Source of the DNA: Pyxicephalus adspersus
Taxonomy: Eukaryota; Chordata; Amphibia; Anura; Pyxicephalidae
Reading direction: 5' to 3'
Length of the DNA stretch: 64,000 nt
Assembly: GCF_032062135.1 (NCBI RefSeq)
Contig: NC_092862.1
Span: forward strand, 92,992,041 to 93,056,040
The notes below the pieces were generated by a model that made no database searches, was not told where the DNA came from, and worked only from the letters and a program-made list of their open reading frames with translations. This document shows positions 12,531 to 60,855 of the stretch, piece by piece. Numbering within the stretch: the first letter of the stretch is position 1; each line of letters opens with the position of its first letter. The translations under genes and the position numbers were made by a program.

Positions 12531-12596
12531 GTGATTTATTTAGCGACCTGTAGCTGTCAATGTTACTATGTGGGTAAAACAAAACAAAAGGTTTAG
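12531..12596 (+). pseudogene. GIY-YIG endonuclease remnant of the Penelope-like element
   Basis: Reads VIYLATCSCQCYYVGKTKQK then a stop. VIY...YYVGKT is the GIY-YIG signature with the spacing typical of Penelope-like endonucleases, including the Cys pair between the two halves. A CGKCRE motif about 120 bases upstream resembles the Cys motif that often precedes this domain. Stops and frame breaks follow. Confidence 0.8.
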
Positions 12597-13977
12597 AAAG
12601 TGAGTTTATGAACATCTACACAATATAAAAAATATAAAGATAACAAGATTTCTGAGCCATCATATGGGACTAAAGCATAACTTCAATGCTGAAGAAGATA
12701 ATTTTTTGGCGTTGGATAGAATTAAAGTAGACTCCAGAGGTGGCGATAGAGATAAGTAGTTAATACAAAAAGACAGCAAATGGATTTATACCTGAAAGCC
12801 ACCTGCTATCCTGGATTAAACAAAATAATAAACTTTAAATAATTTCTTTAATAACTGTTTACCAAATAATTATTGGAGAGAGAAATTAGAGGGCAGGAAA
12901 AGATTTTCGGTGTGTAGTACATCAATGTATAATACCAAATTACTTTTTAAACTGTAATTGCGTGAGAATCTGTATATTTGTATATGCACCTGCTTTATCT
13001 AAATGGGGTTTAGATATATGTAGTCAATGTTTGGGATAGGTCTGTTTCAATGTTCATGGTCATGGTCATGTAGGTATTGCAATCATGGATCCCTCTGTAA
13101 ACTAGGAGGTGAAACGGCAATCTTGTAACTGCCAGGCTATTTTCGTATGTATGTATCATATTCATGCAAGTTACAGGCAGTGGAATCACCCACTTCCGGT
13201 CTGAGAACCAGAAACCCACACCTAGAAGTGCGACTGCGCTTTCTTAATGAGAGAGATGGTGTCCCCAACCAGCTATTTAAGTAGGATCTTTACCATAGGC
13301 AAAGTTATCAGACAGGAAGCAGTGAGAGAGTGACCAGAGTAGGACAAATAAATTAAAGGACAAAAAGGTAAGCCTCTCAAAGGAGAGTTTATATATATCT
13401 GTTTTGCAAAAAGGAGTATAACATATCACTATTATTTAGCAAATTGGGCACCGATTATAATCGCTTGAAGAAAGAGGTGATGATTTGTGCCCTTTTTATT
13501 ATCTACGTTCTGCAGGAAAAGTATTTTTCAGTTGTGGAATTACTATTTGGGACATGCAGTAAACAAATATGGTGTATGTAAGTCAGATATATTTTTGATT
13601 TGTGGAATGGTGACAACAATCACTACTAATTGTTTCCTTTTGATAGGTGCTTTATTTTGTTCTAAATTTGAAGACAATACTACTAAAGGTGATATCTGAT
13701 TTTTTGACTATATACACACGTCACACTTAACCGCATAAGAAAGTCTGTGCTATGGATTTTAACAATGTTGCTTTTCAACATCAATGCTTCAATGACAGAA
13801 TACCAATCTAATCATCATCCACTATCTGAATCAGTAGGTGCTATACATTTTTTATATCCAAGACATCTATGTTTGCATGCTTATATAAAAAAATAATATA
13901 TGTATTTTCTTTTATTCATTTGGATATTCTTTTTGCTATGAAATATAGACACATAGATGCAGTACTAATAACGCTTT

Positions 13978-14017
13978 GACCTTCTGATGAAGCCTACTGG
14001 TGAAATGCATTAAGGAC
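13978..14017 (+). ncRNA. Hammerhead ribozyme motif in Penelope-like element
   Basis: CTGATGA at 13984-13990 and GAAA at 14002-14005 form the conserved core. Stem II is GCC/GGT around a TACT loop. A15.1 TGCA T16.1 makes a palindromic minimal stem III (14005-14010), the cleavage base is T at 14011, and stem I pairs CCTT just before the core with AAGG just after the cleavage site. This is the dimer-type minimal type-I hammerhead known from Penelope-like elements. TGCA looks like CGCG after CpG decay. Confidence 0.72.
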
Positions 14018-14228
14018 TGTAAAAGTTATTGTGTAACAATACAAATCATGTGATTGTTGAATTGTAATTTCTTGCATTTTGCAAGCATTTTTGTAATATG
14101 TTTTTTAATATATTATATTATAAATTGCAATGAAACGTTTTTAACATATATTGTGTTGTCAGTGTTGATAAATAGCAACATTAAAACCCATGTGAATCTT
14201 CCCTGTTGGGGGATGAAAACCCTTTGAT

Positions 14229-14372
14229 AAAAGTAGAAAGAGAACACACATGAGTGCACACACAGCGCTTTTAGGTTCTATGGAGAGGGGAGAGAGAGTA
14301 CAAGCAACTGGCACCCTGCTGCACCTTTCTCCGCAGAATATTCTAGTGGCAGTGGCTGCTTAGTTATTCATA
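14229..14372 (+). repeat. Right copy of direct repeat flanking the Penelope-like element
   Basis: Direct counterpart of 10640-10780 with a number of substitutions and a small insertion. It starts about 210 bases after the hammerhead motif. Sequence beyond 14372 is not shared with the left copy. Confidence 0.75.
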
Positions 14373-15752
14373 GATCTGTCAGGGTAGATCAACAAAAGAC
14401 ACTGCTAGACATCCCCCAAGATGATCACAACCATTCATCACATGCAACAATCATCTAGTGTATCTAGACTGGTCTTAAAGTTTTATTCCAACCTTACCTT
14501 TAGCCCTGCACTATTGTACAACCTCCTATTCAGCACAAAAATTACATATTCTGATATTATTGCTTATTGTAAGATAACTTCCTGTCTGGAGGATGTACAG
14601 CTTCTTCTAGGCCTTTCCTCCCCAGCCTTTAGTGTGCCTGACCTGTGTCGTTAGTTCACTGAGTTTAGGTTCTTTCAATAATGGAGGCTTAACATCACAT
14701 TTTTTTCTGTAACTGAAGGTGATCTGTGTGCAAATGCAGTCTGCAGAGCAGTCTACTTCCCAAAACTACACACACCCATCAAGTCATTTTAGTATTTGCA
14801 TGACTTCTTACAGAAGCCTGCCAACTGCTTGCATTGGGACTGACAGTTCTTGAGAGGAGAATCGAAGCATGGTGCTGAAGAATGAAGCTATGTACAGTAC
14901 CCAGCTGGTCCCTTCCACTAGCCCCCATTGCATTGCATATCAATTAATCTCTTTTCAGGTTTGTTGCGGCACCAACTAACATGAAGTCATAAAACAAGCC
15001 TGTGTTTTAAATAAACAAAGCTGCATTGCAACTTTGTAGCAGTTTTAAGATCTGTACTCAAGGGCTTTTGGCTTGTGTAAGTGGCATCAGTTTGTGATGC
15101 TTTTGAGATTGTGAATCCATTGATAACCAATTTTGATCCTGCATTAAGCTAAGCAGATTTTGTATTCCCATAGACCTGGAGTGGAATGCAATACAATACT
15201 AATTAGTATTACAATTATAAGTCACAATGTGCCCATAGAATGTATTGGTTGTTACATAATAAAATTAGAAGTGTGCATGTTAAAGCATTGGCAGCTAAAA
15301 TTATGATGTGTCATTTTTTAGATTACCTCGGCATTTGAAGTGGCTAAGTATGTGTTAACTGCGAAAGTTACAGAAATGTGTAATTTATTATTTGGTTTAT
15401 GCCACCATTATGGCATTTTGTGACCTTGGTTTGCAGTCACCTTGCAGAGATGATATGTCCAATATCCAGCATACGCAGGGGTTACATTGTCACCACTGGC
15501 TGTCTTTGGCACCGAATGCGCTAAAACAAACAGGGCTTTGCATGTCTCTTCTATCAGTTAGCGTTATGTCCTGTTGATTTTTTGTTTTTTTTAAGTTTCG
15601 TTTAAAGACTTTCAGTAGTTTCAAACATCACAAGGTGCCTACACTTCAGCACAGTTGTTGCCTTAGGATATTTTAGGCTAAGTCTAGTGAAGTCTAATGT
15701 CCAGCTGAGGTATTTAACTAATGTGCTGCCAATGCTTTTTCATTCTGTGCAG
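14373..15752. other. Intergenic or 5' flank of ITPRID1
   Basis: No promoter element or CpG island was seen. A splice-like segment at 15325-15350 (acceptor TTTTTTAG, donor GTATGT) is open but does not fit any frame. Confidence 0.4.
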
Positions 15753-15766
15753 GATTATAGCATGAC

Positions 15767-15890
15767 ATGGCTTCAGGGTCCATTTGTCATGGGTTAGAAC
15801 AACTGCTTGGGATCAAGAGTAAAGAATTCCTACCTAATTTTGCAAAATTATGGACATTGTTGAACTCAACTGCACAGGAGAAACAAAGAG
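15767..15890 (+). CDS. Candidate first coding exon of ITPRID1
   Basis: An ATG with G at -3 and G at +4 (good Kozak context) opens 41 codons plus one base and runs into a GTAAAT donor after AAAGAG. A pyrimidine-rich acceptor ending TGTGCAG lies 14 bases upstream of the ATG, so the exon would begin at 15753 with a short 5' UTR. The peptide starts MASGSICHGLEQLLG. It ends in phase 1, while the next certain exon (20150) starts in phase 2. Direct joining reads into a stop, so an intervening exon of length 3n+1 is needed, and I did not find one. I see no clear similarity to the N-termini I remember from the family. Position, strand and a strong start are the only support. Confidence 0.4.
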
Positions 15891-16690
15891 GTAAATAAAA
15901 ACATTTTATTTGTGTTGTTATATTATTCCCTCATTTAAAAGAAGTTTATGCAGGTATAGAAACCAATTTGTCTACGTATATAATATTGCATAGTATGCAT
16001 AATCTATAAAGAAATCTAGTTGCAAAGAATAATACCTTCACTTTTAAACCAGTGTTATTTGATTAAGATTTTACCATATTAGTCCCAATGTCTCTAAAAT
16101 TTAGCCTAATGAAAGAGGTCTCAGAGCAGGCGGTAACAATGCGGGATTTTTTTTAGATAAATTTAAGCTTTTACTTTTCACAATAATGAGCACTTACTAT
16201 GCAAATCTATGTATTAAAAAAGGCACTCCTTGATTGATATATCAATATATAAATATTCTGCCCTGGAACATTTTATTGACTTCTTATATAACATATAATG
16301 AATATTATAACATGAAGCATAAAAAACATTGGTAACAAGGGCACATTACCCCATATAGCAATAGAACAAAAAGGTGTTTATATAGAACCATGGAGTCCAT
16401 GAACAGACCTAGATGATTTTTTAGTATCTGGAATATCTACTAGTGTATAATGGTATCCTACTTTCTTTATTACAAAGAAAATTAAAATTGTCTGAACTTG
16501 AAATTAAAACAAAAGCTTAAGATATTCACTGTATTGCAACAACAATAACTATACACAACACAGTTTGCACATTATGAACTTGCAGATGCTTTGGTCATCT
16601 TTTACTAATTTTGTGATCAGTTACTAATAGGTGATGTTTTAATAATACAATTAACCACTGTCTGCTGCTCTCTTACTTTTCATAATTCCT

Positions 16691-16693
16691 TAC

Positions 16694-16729
<36 letters not shown>
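16691..16729. repeat. (TTA)n microsatellite
   Basis: About 13 uninterrupted TTA/ATT units. On the other strand it reads as polyasparagine, which explains a poly-N open frame. Confidence 0.98.
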
Positions 16730-17610
16730 AAAACCACAAACCTGCTGCATATGTAACCACATCTATGTCCAGGCCCCATGTGCCAGTACCCAGCCTCCAG
16801 GAAAATTTTGTTAACATACGCCAGATGCAGCCAGGCAACACTACTGAGTTACTAAAGTAATCCCCTTTATTAAGGGACAATGACAACTAAATGACAACTA
16901 AACATTATTATGCCAAACATGCCTCGAGGGAGGGAAGGTGGTAAAGGAACCCATCAAACGCTGGCACAATTTCCTCTCTGAGGAGTTACTCCTACTCAGA
17001 ATTTCACGTGAGAACCCTCCTACTGATATCCTACAATATCCAATCAGGTAAAGACCTATGCCCTTTGCTATTTATTTTTATTATATATATAGTGCTGAAG
17101 TAAAAAAGAGGTTCAAAGAGGTAATGGTTTAAAAATCCCTTTTAATTTATCCTGACCTGAAAATAGACTAAAATTAGTTGTTCATCTTGTTTCTTTGCAC
17201 TTTTTAAGGAACTGTACATGGAGACCACCTTCATTTGGGAGTATGTAATGTGTGTACATGTATGTGATGGAAATAAACAAATTTCTTTGTAATATAATGT
17301 TTGCTCCCTAATGATAGATGAAAAAAAGACACAATCTTTTAACCTGTGCAGCACCTTGCATAAATGGTAACTAATACCATTAAAACAGTAGAAATGCTTT
17401 GCACATGCATTACCATCTACTAAAGCTTGGTAAAATTTATTGGTGTGAATAGGTAAACAGCTAACTAAAAAAATTAAATATGATAGTAAAGAGCTTTTGC
17501 CATCAAAAACATGGGATCCTACTCAGGCAATGTTCTAGAAGGTCCTCACTAAATACATGTGTTGACTTTAGCTGTAGCAATATAGTTTAAGTAAGGCTGT
17601 GTTTGAATAG

Positions 17611-18108
17611 TTAAAGAGGAACTAAACTGAAAACTGGCCAAAAAAATGCACCTACTATCATTCCCTCAGGGCAGTCTGATCTATCCGGGGGTGTCTTGCA
17701 TCAGGTCCCGCGTTGTCCCGACATCCGTCCCGGGCTCCGGGCACTGCCATCTTCGTCTCTTCTTCCCGGTCATTCATCCTACATTACCCGACCCAAGCGC
17801 AAGATCAGGTGAAGTAGGATGAAAAAAAAATTGTCGCTCTCACTGCACATGCGTGATGCGAGATGCGCAGAAGGAGCACCCAAGAGTCTCCTGAGATGCC
17901 TTACATAGGTAGCCCGGGAGGCTTTGTGCTCCCGTTCATTCCCGATCACCTAGGCAGTCGAGAAGCAGGGGGAGGTGCTGCACCCTTTTTTTTTTTTTAA
18001 AAAAAAAAGGGTGTTGCATTAAAAAAAAAAACAGAATTTTTACTTTACATAAAAGGGTAGTGTACCCTTTTATGTAAAGTGACATTTCTGAGTTTAGGTA
18101 TGCTTTAA
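17611..18108. mobile_element. TTAA-ended MITE (piggyBac-like), copy 1
   Basis: Ends TTAAAGAGGAACTAAACT and, reversed, TTAAAGCATACCTAAACT. TTAA at both edges suggests a piggyBac-type target site. The interior is GC-rich, then A/T runs, and has an exact 18-bp-arm palindrome near the right end. Confidence 0.65.
18042..18080. repeat. Exact 18-bp-arm palindrome
   Basis: ACTTTACATAAAAGGGTA, spacer GTG, then its exact reverse complement, inside the TTAA-ended MITE 17611-18108. Confidence 0.95.
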
Positions 18109-18407
18109 GTAACAGCAACTCACCAACAAGGCAGTTTCAAACTAATTACAAGGTAATTTCCAGTACTAAGTAATACAGCAAAGTCTGGTTGGCTTACATT
18201 AATACTCTTCTTATAGTCTTAACACTTATGGGCAAGGGTTACAGAAGGCTAGTACAAAGACATATCTGTATTACTCAGAGAAAAAATATGGTATAATTAA
18301 AAAAAGAGCTAAACCCTAAAAAATATTATTCTATCTGCATACACAATATATCTGTCTAAACTACTCCCCATCACTGTTGCATTTGTACTTGTGTTCATGG
18401 TTTACTA

Positions 18408-18759
18408 CAGGGGCCGGCAAACTCTGGCCTTTAGGCCAGATACGTTCTAGCCAGTAATTCGTTCCAGCCTAACGCCCCTTGGTGATCCGACCTAATGCCG
18501 TCCGGCAACCACCGGAGCTCTGGTGCTGCCCCCTTGAAGTTGCTCTCCTATTTACTGCAGCCGACGCTGATACTTCCGCCAGCGCGTTAAATAGGGAAAG
18601 CTCCCTGAAGGTTAATCCCTCTCCTCCGCAATGCATACGGAGGAGAGGGCTTTCATCTCAGAGGGTGTTCCCTAGTAGTGGTTGGAGCCATTAGGGCGGG
18701 TCTGGCCTAGTGTGCTCCCGCCCACCCCATAAATGGCCATAAAACTTTGCCGACCCCTG
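18408..18759. mobile_element. hAT-family MITE with 8-bp target duplication
   Basis: Terminal inverted repeats CAGGGGCCGGCAAACT and, reversed, CAGGGGTCGGCAAAGT, flanked by GTTTACTA on both sides (18400-18407, 18760-18767). The CAGGGGTCGGCAAA end and the 8-bp duplication are typical of Charlie-type hAT elements. The interior is GC-rich and codes for no transposase. Confidence 0.92.
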
Positions 18760-19671
18760 GTTTACTAAGTACTTAGTACTTACAATTGCAGTGACTTCCT
18801 TGAAAATCTGGCTTCCAGCTTTTATGTATATATTGTTTGCAGAATACATACACATAAATACAAGAACAAACTACATACTGCTTGCATTGTACTTTTATTG
18901 TGACTGTGAAATTACCTTGTTATTTATCCTTACTTCCGTATTTGTATTTCTTACAAATTCTTTACCACTAATGCAGAATCATTTACTGGAAATGGCGTAC
19001 CTGCTATCCTAATTCTGGGAAATTTATTGTGAGGGAAGTAACCAAGGCGGTTTCATTGTGTAAAATCTAATAAGTTTAGACTTGACTTGAAATGTACAGC
19101 TTTTAAAGAAGTGAGCCTTGGAGGCTGGGGGCTTAGTAAATTTAGGTTTGACTCCAGCTTTACCCTAATTTGTGTACACACTTGTATGTCCTTTCCTAAG
19201 CTGAAACTGATTGGTCCTATTTGCTTTAACACTGTGACTTCCACACAACACAAAATGCAGAAAATATGCTTAACCCACGTTATTTTCTGTCTGATAGACT
19301 AACAGGATCAACCAGCCTAATCTTACGCATCTGTGTTATCCTGGCCCCATCCTCAATTTAGCTATTTGTTTATACCCCCTCATTTAGTCTCAGCTTATAA
19401 GGAGGCGTATGAATCCTGTCCTTCCCAAAGAATGCACTGATACAGTGTGTGAGAGGCAGTTTTATGAGCTTAGAAATCCTCTATACTTGTTGAAGTTTAC
19501 TATTTTGCTGTCATTGTGTTCATCTTATTCATACTTCTGCTAAACTTACACTCAGCACACAAAGCTGTGATTATATGACCACAGAAATAATTATTAAAAA
19601 TCTGATTGTTTCCAGTGACAGATGGTGAGAGATAAGCAATCAAGCACTTTGCACACAGCACTCTTTCTCTT

Positions 19672-19900
19672 CTATGGAGGGGGGGGGGACTAATTAGCAG
19701 CACCCTGCTGTGCCCCTCTACATTGACATGCCTATTGGCATTTCCAGAACAGACATTAATTGATTGGCTGTGGCAGATCAATGAACAATGCCAGGCAACC
19801 GCAGTACACATGTTAGATTTTTGCAAGAGTAAGACCGTTCATCTTGGACAGCTATTATCTGACATGTGTATGCAGCCTTGTAAGCAGGAGCCTTGGGAGC
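19672..19900. repeat. Dispersed repeat fragment related to the direct repeats around the PLE
   Basis: TCTATGGAGGGGG and AGCACCCTGCTGTGCCCCTC echo the 10640 and 14229 repeats, followed by GATTGGCTGTGGCAGATCAA and CAGGCAACCGCAGTACACAT, which I recognise as common anuran repeat phrases. The open frame 19723-20112 is therefore not treated as a gene. Confidence 0.5.
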
Positions 19901-20149
19901 AGCAACTGTTTAAGGTGTTCTTTATTTATCATTATATACTTATTCTTTATTGTTATTGTTCATATGGTATGGCTGGCATTACCACTGAGAACCATTGTGC
20001 TGTATTAATTAATATTTTATTATGTCATAAAAGTTTATCACATAAGCCAAAAAATAGCAATATTGTCAATTTCTCTTTAACAGGCATAGCAAACATGTTA
20101 AACCAGTTGTAACATAAATCTAATCAAACTGAACTTTTTGTGTTTGCAG

Positions 20150-57291
<37,142 letters not shown>

Positions 57292-57664
57292 AAACGAAGA
57301 AGAAAATTAAACCATGAAGTGACTTATTATACGTCCTTTTTGTGGATGTCACATACATGTACATCTATGCACATCTACATGGGAAGACTGTCTGCACATG
57401 TTATAAAAATGTGTTTGGGAATAACAGACAGTGTAAAAAACAACCAGGCAATCTAAGTGCTGAGAATACACATACAACTGTGCAGTAAGTCTGTGCAGAC
57501 TGATATACAGCAAGAGAAAGAAACACTAAAACTCTATAACTAGTACTAGGTAGGATATATAAAAAAATGAATTTGTCAACAGGGAAAACAGGCATTACCT
57601 ACAGATTTTTGGTGACATTCCCAACAATTTAACGTCATTAGGATGATACCTTGCTAGCCTAAAA

Positions 57665-57915
57665 CAGCCTTTCTCAACCTTTTTATCTCTTAGGAACATT
57701 TGAAAAGGTTTGGGTCTTAGGAAGAATGCTCCCCCACTGTAGTGGGTAGAATAACACCTATATAAACACCTAAAAACTTAATTATGTCATGCTGTTGTTG
57801 CTACCAAGTAGTGTTGGCCCCAGAACTTTGCAGGCATCATTGAATAGTGAAAGGTTAATCAGCCAGAGTTTAACCCTCCAGCAACCTCTTGAGGAACCCT
57901 GGTTGAGAATGGCTG
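57665..57915. mobile_element. hAT-like MITE in ITPRID1 3' UTR
   Basis: Ends CAGCCTTTCTCAACC and GGTTGAGAATGGCTG are exact reverse complements except for one base, with flanks GCCTAAAA / GTCTAGAA (6 of 8 identical). It lies within the likely 3' UTR of ITPRID1. Confidence 0.82.
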
Positions 57916-58504
57916 GTCTAGAATAAAGGTTTACAATGTACTAGAACAGTGTAGAAAAACTTGCCTGAGCGTGATATTTCTCCCTCCAGAAAAAAAAAAC
58001 AGGTTATGTACACACTTGCCTAACTTTACTGCCCTATTTGGATGTCAATGTATCTCTTAAAAGAGAAGTCCTGCCTAATAGGAAAACTGATCAAAAAGAA
58101 ATGAAAACATGTAAAATGGCCAGGCTGAGCAAAGACCCTTATTCTACTACTTTCTATTACCAGCTTCTGAAGTGCATTTCAATGGAGATGAGCACATTTG
58201 TCCTCCCCTCTCCATAGAACATAACAAAGCTATGTGTACAGCTCTTGTTTATTCACCTGTCACTGGAAACGATCACATAAGGATGTTTCCAGCTACAATC
58301 ATCTGACATCCATTAAATGTCTGTACAGGGCTTAAAAGTTACATTCTCTCCATATGATGTTATCAAGGCAGCACTAAACGTAGGAATGTAATGGGTTATT
58401 ATAGGAGAGGGAGCAGTGGCAGAGAGTTGTTTGAAAAAGAAGTAGAGGGTCATTGTTTTATGCAGTCATGTTTTGTCTACAATTTTACAATGTTTTTAAA
58501 TCAA

Positions 58505-58510
58505 AATAAA
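58505..58510 (+). terminator. Candidate polyadenylation signal of ITPRID1
   Basis: AATAAA about 1.2 kb after the stop codon, followed by a GT-rich stretch (58519-58530) that could act as the downstream element. Other AATAAA hexamers occur later (for example near 59576), so the choice is uncertain. Confidence 0.3.
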
Positions 58511-58599
58511 AAAAATCTGTCTAGTGTGGCTTTCAATTTTAAAAATTCCTAATATATTTTTAACAAGATATACACGCAATCATGGTTTTGGGCCCTAAA

Positions 58600-60080
58600 G
58601 AGGGGTGGGGGAAAGAATACATTTTACATTTTTTTCTGGAATGATCATTTAACAACATGTATGTGTGTCAACCTATTGAATGTTATTAGTTTATTACCTT
58701 ACTTTTATGATTTTGACCACTTTGTATCTGGATATTTAGTAAATCACTAATACTAAAGGCGTGCTGGACAACAGTGTGTAGACGTGTGTAACCCACATAT
58801 GTTTATGCACATTATTTTGACAATTTATGCTGCAGATGTGTGTTTTTACTATAGTAACTTTGATAATAGACATACATACAGAATAATGTTTAACTATTAA
58901 CTATATTGTTTGTACTGGTTTGTCCACAATAACCTCCTGCCAGCGTGCTGTGGGAATGGATCTTTCCTTTGTGTGGAAGCAGCGGTGACTCTGCAAAGGT
59001 CCATTACACCCTTTGTGGTGTAAGGACTAGGGATCTCTAATCAGCAAGAAACATGAGCATGTTGACCCTCTGAAGAGAGACCGCTTCCACACACAGAGCA
59101 CCGGGCTGTGGCTGTTTTCTAAAGAAAATAGGCTTTGTTACTTTGTACATCTTTCATTTTGATGCATATGGAATGTATTTATTTTTTTTCAAGTGAATTC
59201 TCGGTTGGGCTAAAGAGTTGTTTGTGGGCTAAAGAGTTGTTTGTAGGCTAAATTGCACTGACAAAGCACACTCCTTCTGTTTACTTGCTTCATGACATAG
59301 AACAGAGTGGACATATTTATAGATCTTATGTAGTATTGACTGGATACAATTCAGACTTGCACCACAGTCACCTTGCAATATGTTTCCTAACATTGCAGCA
59401 CTGCCACTACATAGATGTTTATTAATTTATATTGCACTGTACAAAGCTAACTTATTCAGAAGGGAGTAATCCTACTAAGCTAGAGCAAAGGTGGTCCTCA
59501 ATCTCAAAATATTACTTATGTTTTTAGAAATGTGATCAGAAAGGTTAATACAGTTGTTTTACTAAAATATCTAGTATAATAAAAGTAGAATTGTATTACA
59601 AAAACCGAGAAATATCTGTATCTGTTGTCATTTAATTACACAATGGTAACACAATTTTATAAGCTTGTACAGAAATGGGTGACTACAATACTGCCAATAA
59701 GATAAAATATAATAGATTGCTATAAAGAAGACAAAATGCAATAAACAAATTATTTACTTAATTATAGTGTGAAAGCTCTATTTAATTCTATTTTTTCAAG
59801 TGTATGTAGCAGCTAATGTAGTTAAATTAATTCAAATACTATTTGTTACACACACCTCAAAAATGTACAGTACTTCCTCTTTGGAGGTTATTTTCAGGAT
59901 CACACTAAAACTGAAAATACAACTATTAAAATATTATCAGGTGTTTTTTAACCAATAAGCTGTTGGGGTAAACAAGAAACTGCCAAGGAGAGTTAGGGAA
60001 CTTGGAAATACCCAGTGCCGACTTTTGGGAAACCACAGGCATAATAAAAAGAGAGAAGACTTGTCAAGGATCAGACAGTA
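58600..60080. other. Downstream of ITPRID1, no gene recognised
   Basis: Contains a loose inverted pair TGTGTGGAAGCAGCGG (about 58971) and CCGCTTCCACACACA (about 59081). Otherwise AT-rich. Confidence 0.4.
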
Positions 60081-60290
60081 GGCCTGATTTTTTGAAGCTC
60101 TCCAAGACTGCGGAGGACAGACTATCAAGGGGGAAACAGGTTACTTCAGCAAACCTGGAAGGATCTCATCAAAACTCATTGGTATTAGTTGGCAAATGTT
60201 TGCAGTCCTGAACCAACCCCATTCAAGGTTCCTGCATGATAGTCTAGTCTATCTTCTTCAGTCTTTAGGAACCTTATTACATCAGATTCA
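60081..60290. mobile_element. Foldback MITE, diverged copy
   Basis: Starts GGCCTGATTTTTTGAAGCTC and ends near CTTATTACATCAGATTCA. Both arms are recognisable, the inner part strongly diverged. Confidence 0.72.
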
Positions 60291-60562
60291 ATAATGGAGG
60301 CAACAATCAAATAGGGGGAGGTATCATATGTGTAGAAAACACAAGGCACAGGTTGAGCCAATGTAAAAAAAAACATCTTCTAATTTGGTTTGTAGGTAGA
60401 TACTACAATCAGGCAAATCATTTTAGCATCTGAATTTGGTCAGCTGAACTCCAGGCTTACCCTTTTTTCACATTTGTAGATAGTACTTTCATGTGCTGAA
60501 ATGGGTTGGTCCCATTTCCCTTGATGCTGCTACTTCCACACAAGAATTAAAAGCTGCAGCTA

Positions 60563-60855
60563 CCTACCTTTTTTGCGGATATACGCCTGTCCTCAATAAT
60601 CAGCTCATGGACAGCATCGCAGGTTGCCGGGTCAGTTTGGGGGTGCCCACTGCGGGGCTCATCTTCAACTGTGAAATGCCCAGTCTTGAAACGAGATATC
60701 CATGTTTTGACAGTGTTGTAGGAAGGACACTTTTCCCCCAGTGTTTGTGACATCTCAGTGTGAATGTCCTTTACTGACTTTCCCTGTAGAAACAAAAACT
60801 TAATGACGGCCCGTAACTCTAACGACATGAAACTTGCTTGTGCCTGTGCCATCAC
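60563..60855 (-). pseudogene. Truncated mariner transposase, N-terminal DNA-binding part
   Basis: The minus-strand frame encodes about 97 residues of a mariner-family transposase: ELRAVIKFLFLQGKSVKDIH, CPSYNTVKTWISRFKTGHF, EDEPRSGHPQT and EDRRISAKK. These are the paired helix-turn-helix region and the start of the linker. Homology stops after RISAKK at about 60563, where another repeat begins. The DD34D catalytic domain is absent, so it is inactive. The frame is otherwise intact. Confidence 0.9.

Larger units (their letters stand above)
10780..14110 (+). mobile_element. Degraded Penelope-like retroelement (Neptune/Penelope type)
   Basis: Pieces in element order: an N-terminal segment from about 10800 (TFLTKLNRELVEGKEKKFGR, a PLE-type lead-in); PTFYSLPKIHK at about 11280-11316, the PLE fingers motif; VAIDIESLY near 11493; MAKGTKCAPIFANLYLGGWE from 11621; the catalytic YIDD box (RRYIDDILIVW) at about 11737-11770; a 155-codon intact stretch 11621-12088; and a GIY-YIG endonuclease remnant (ATCSCQCYYVGKT) at about 12546-12585. 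Several stop codons and frameshifts separate the parts, so it is dead. A hammerhead-ribozyme fold lies at its 3' end. Penelope-like elements encode RT plus a GIY-YIG endonuclease and are known to carry hammerheads. Confidence 0.9.

Noticed and set aside
14421..14654. 77-codon open frame after the Penelope-like element
   Set aside because: No homology, splice support or composition signal; adjacent to repeat sequence.
16616..16625. 10-base segment that would fit the phases as a microexon linking 15890 to 20150
   Set aside because: The length and phase fit are easily due to chance in AT-rich sequence; there is no other support.
19723..20112. 129-codon open frame close to ITPRID1, with a DWLW motif resembling the expected WL segment
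   Set aside because: It lies in a common interspersed repeat, has no donor fitting the phase, and the rest of the peptide is unrelated to the family.
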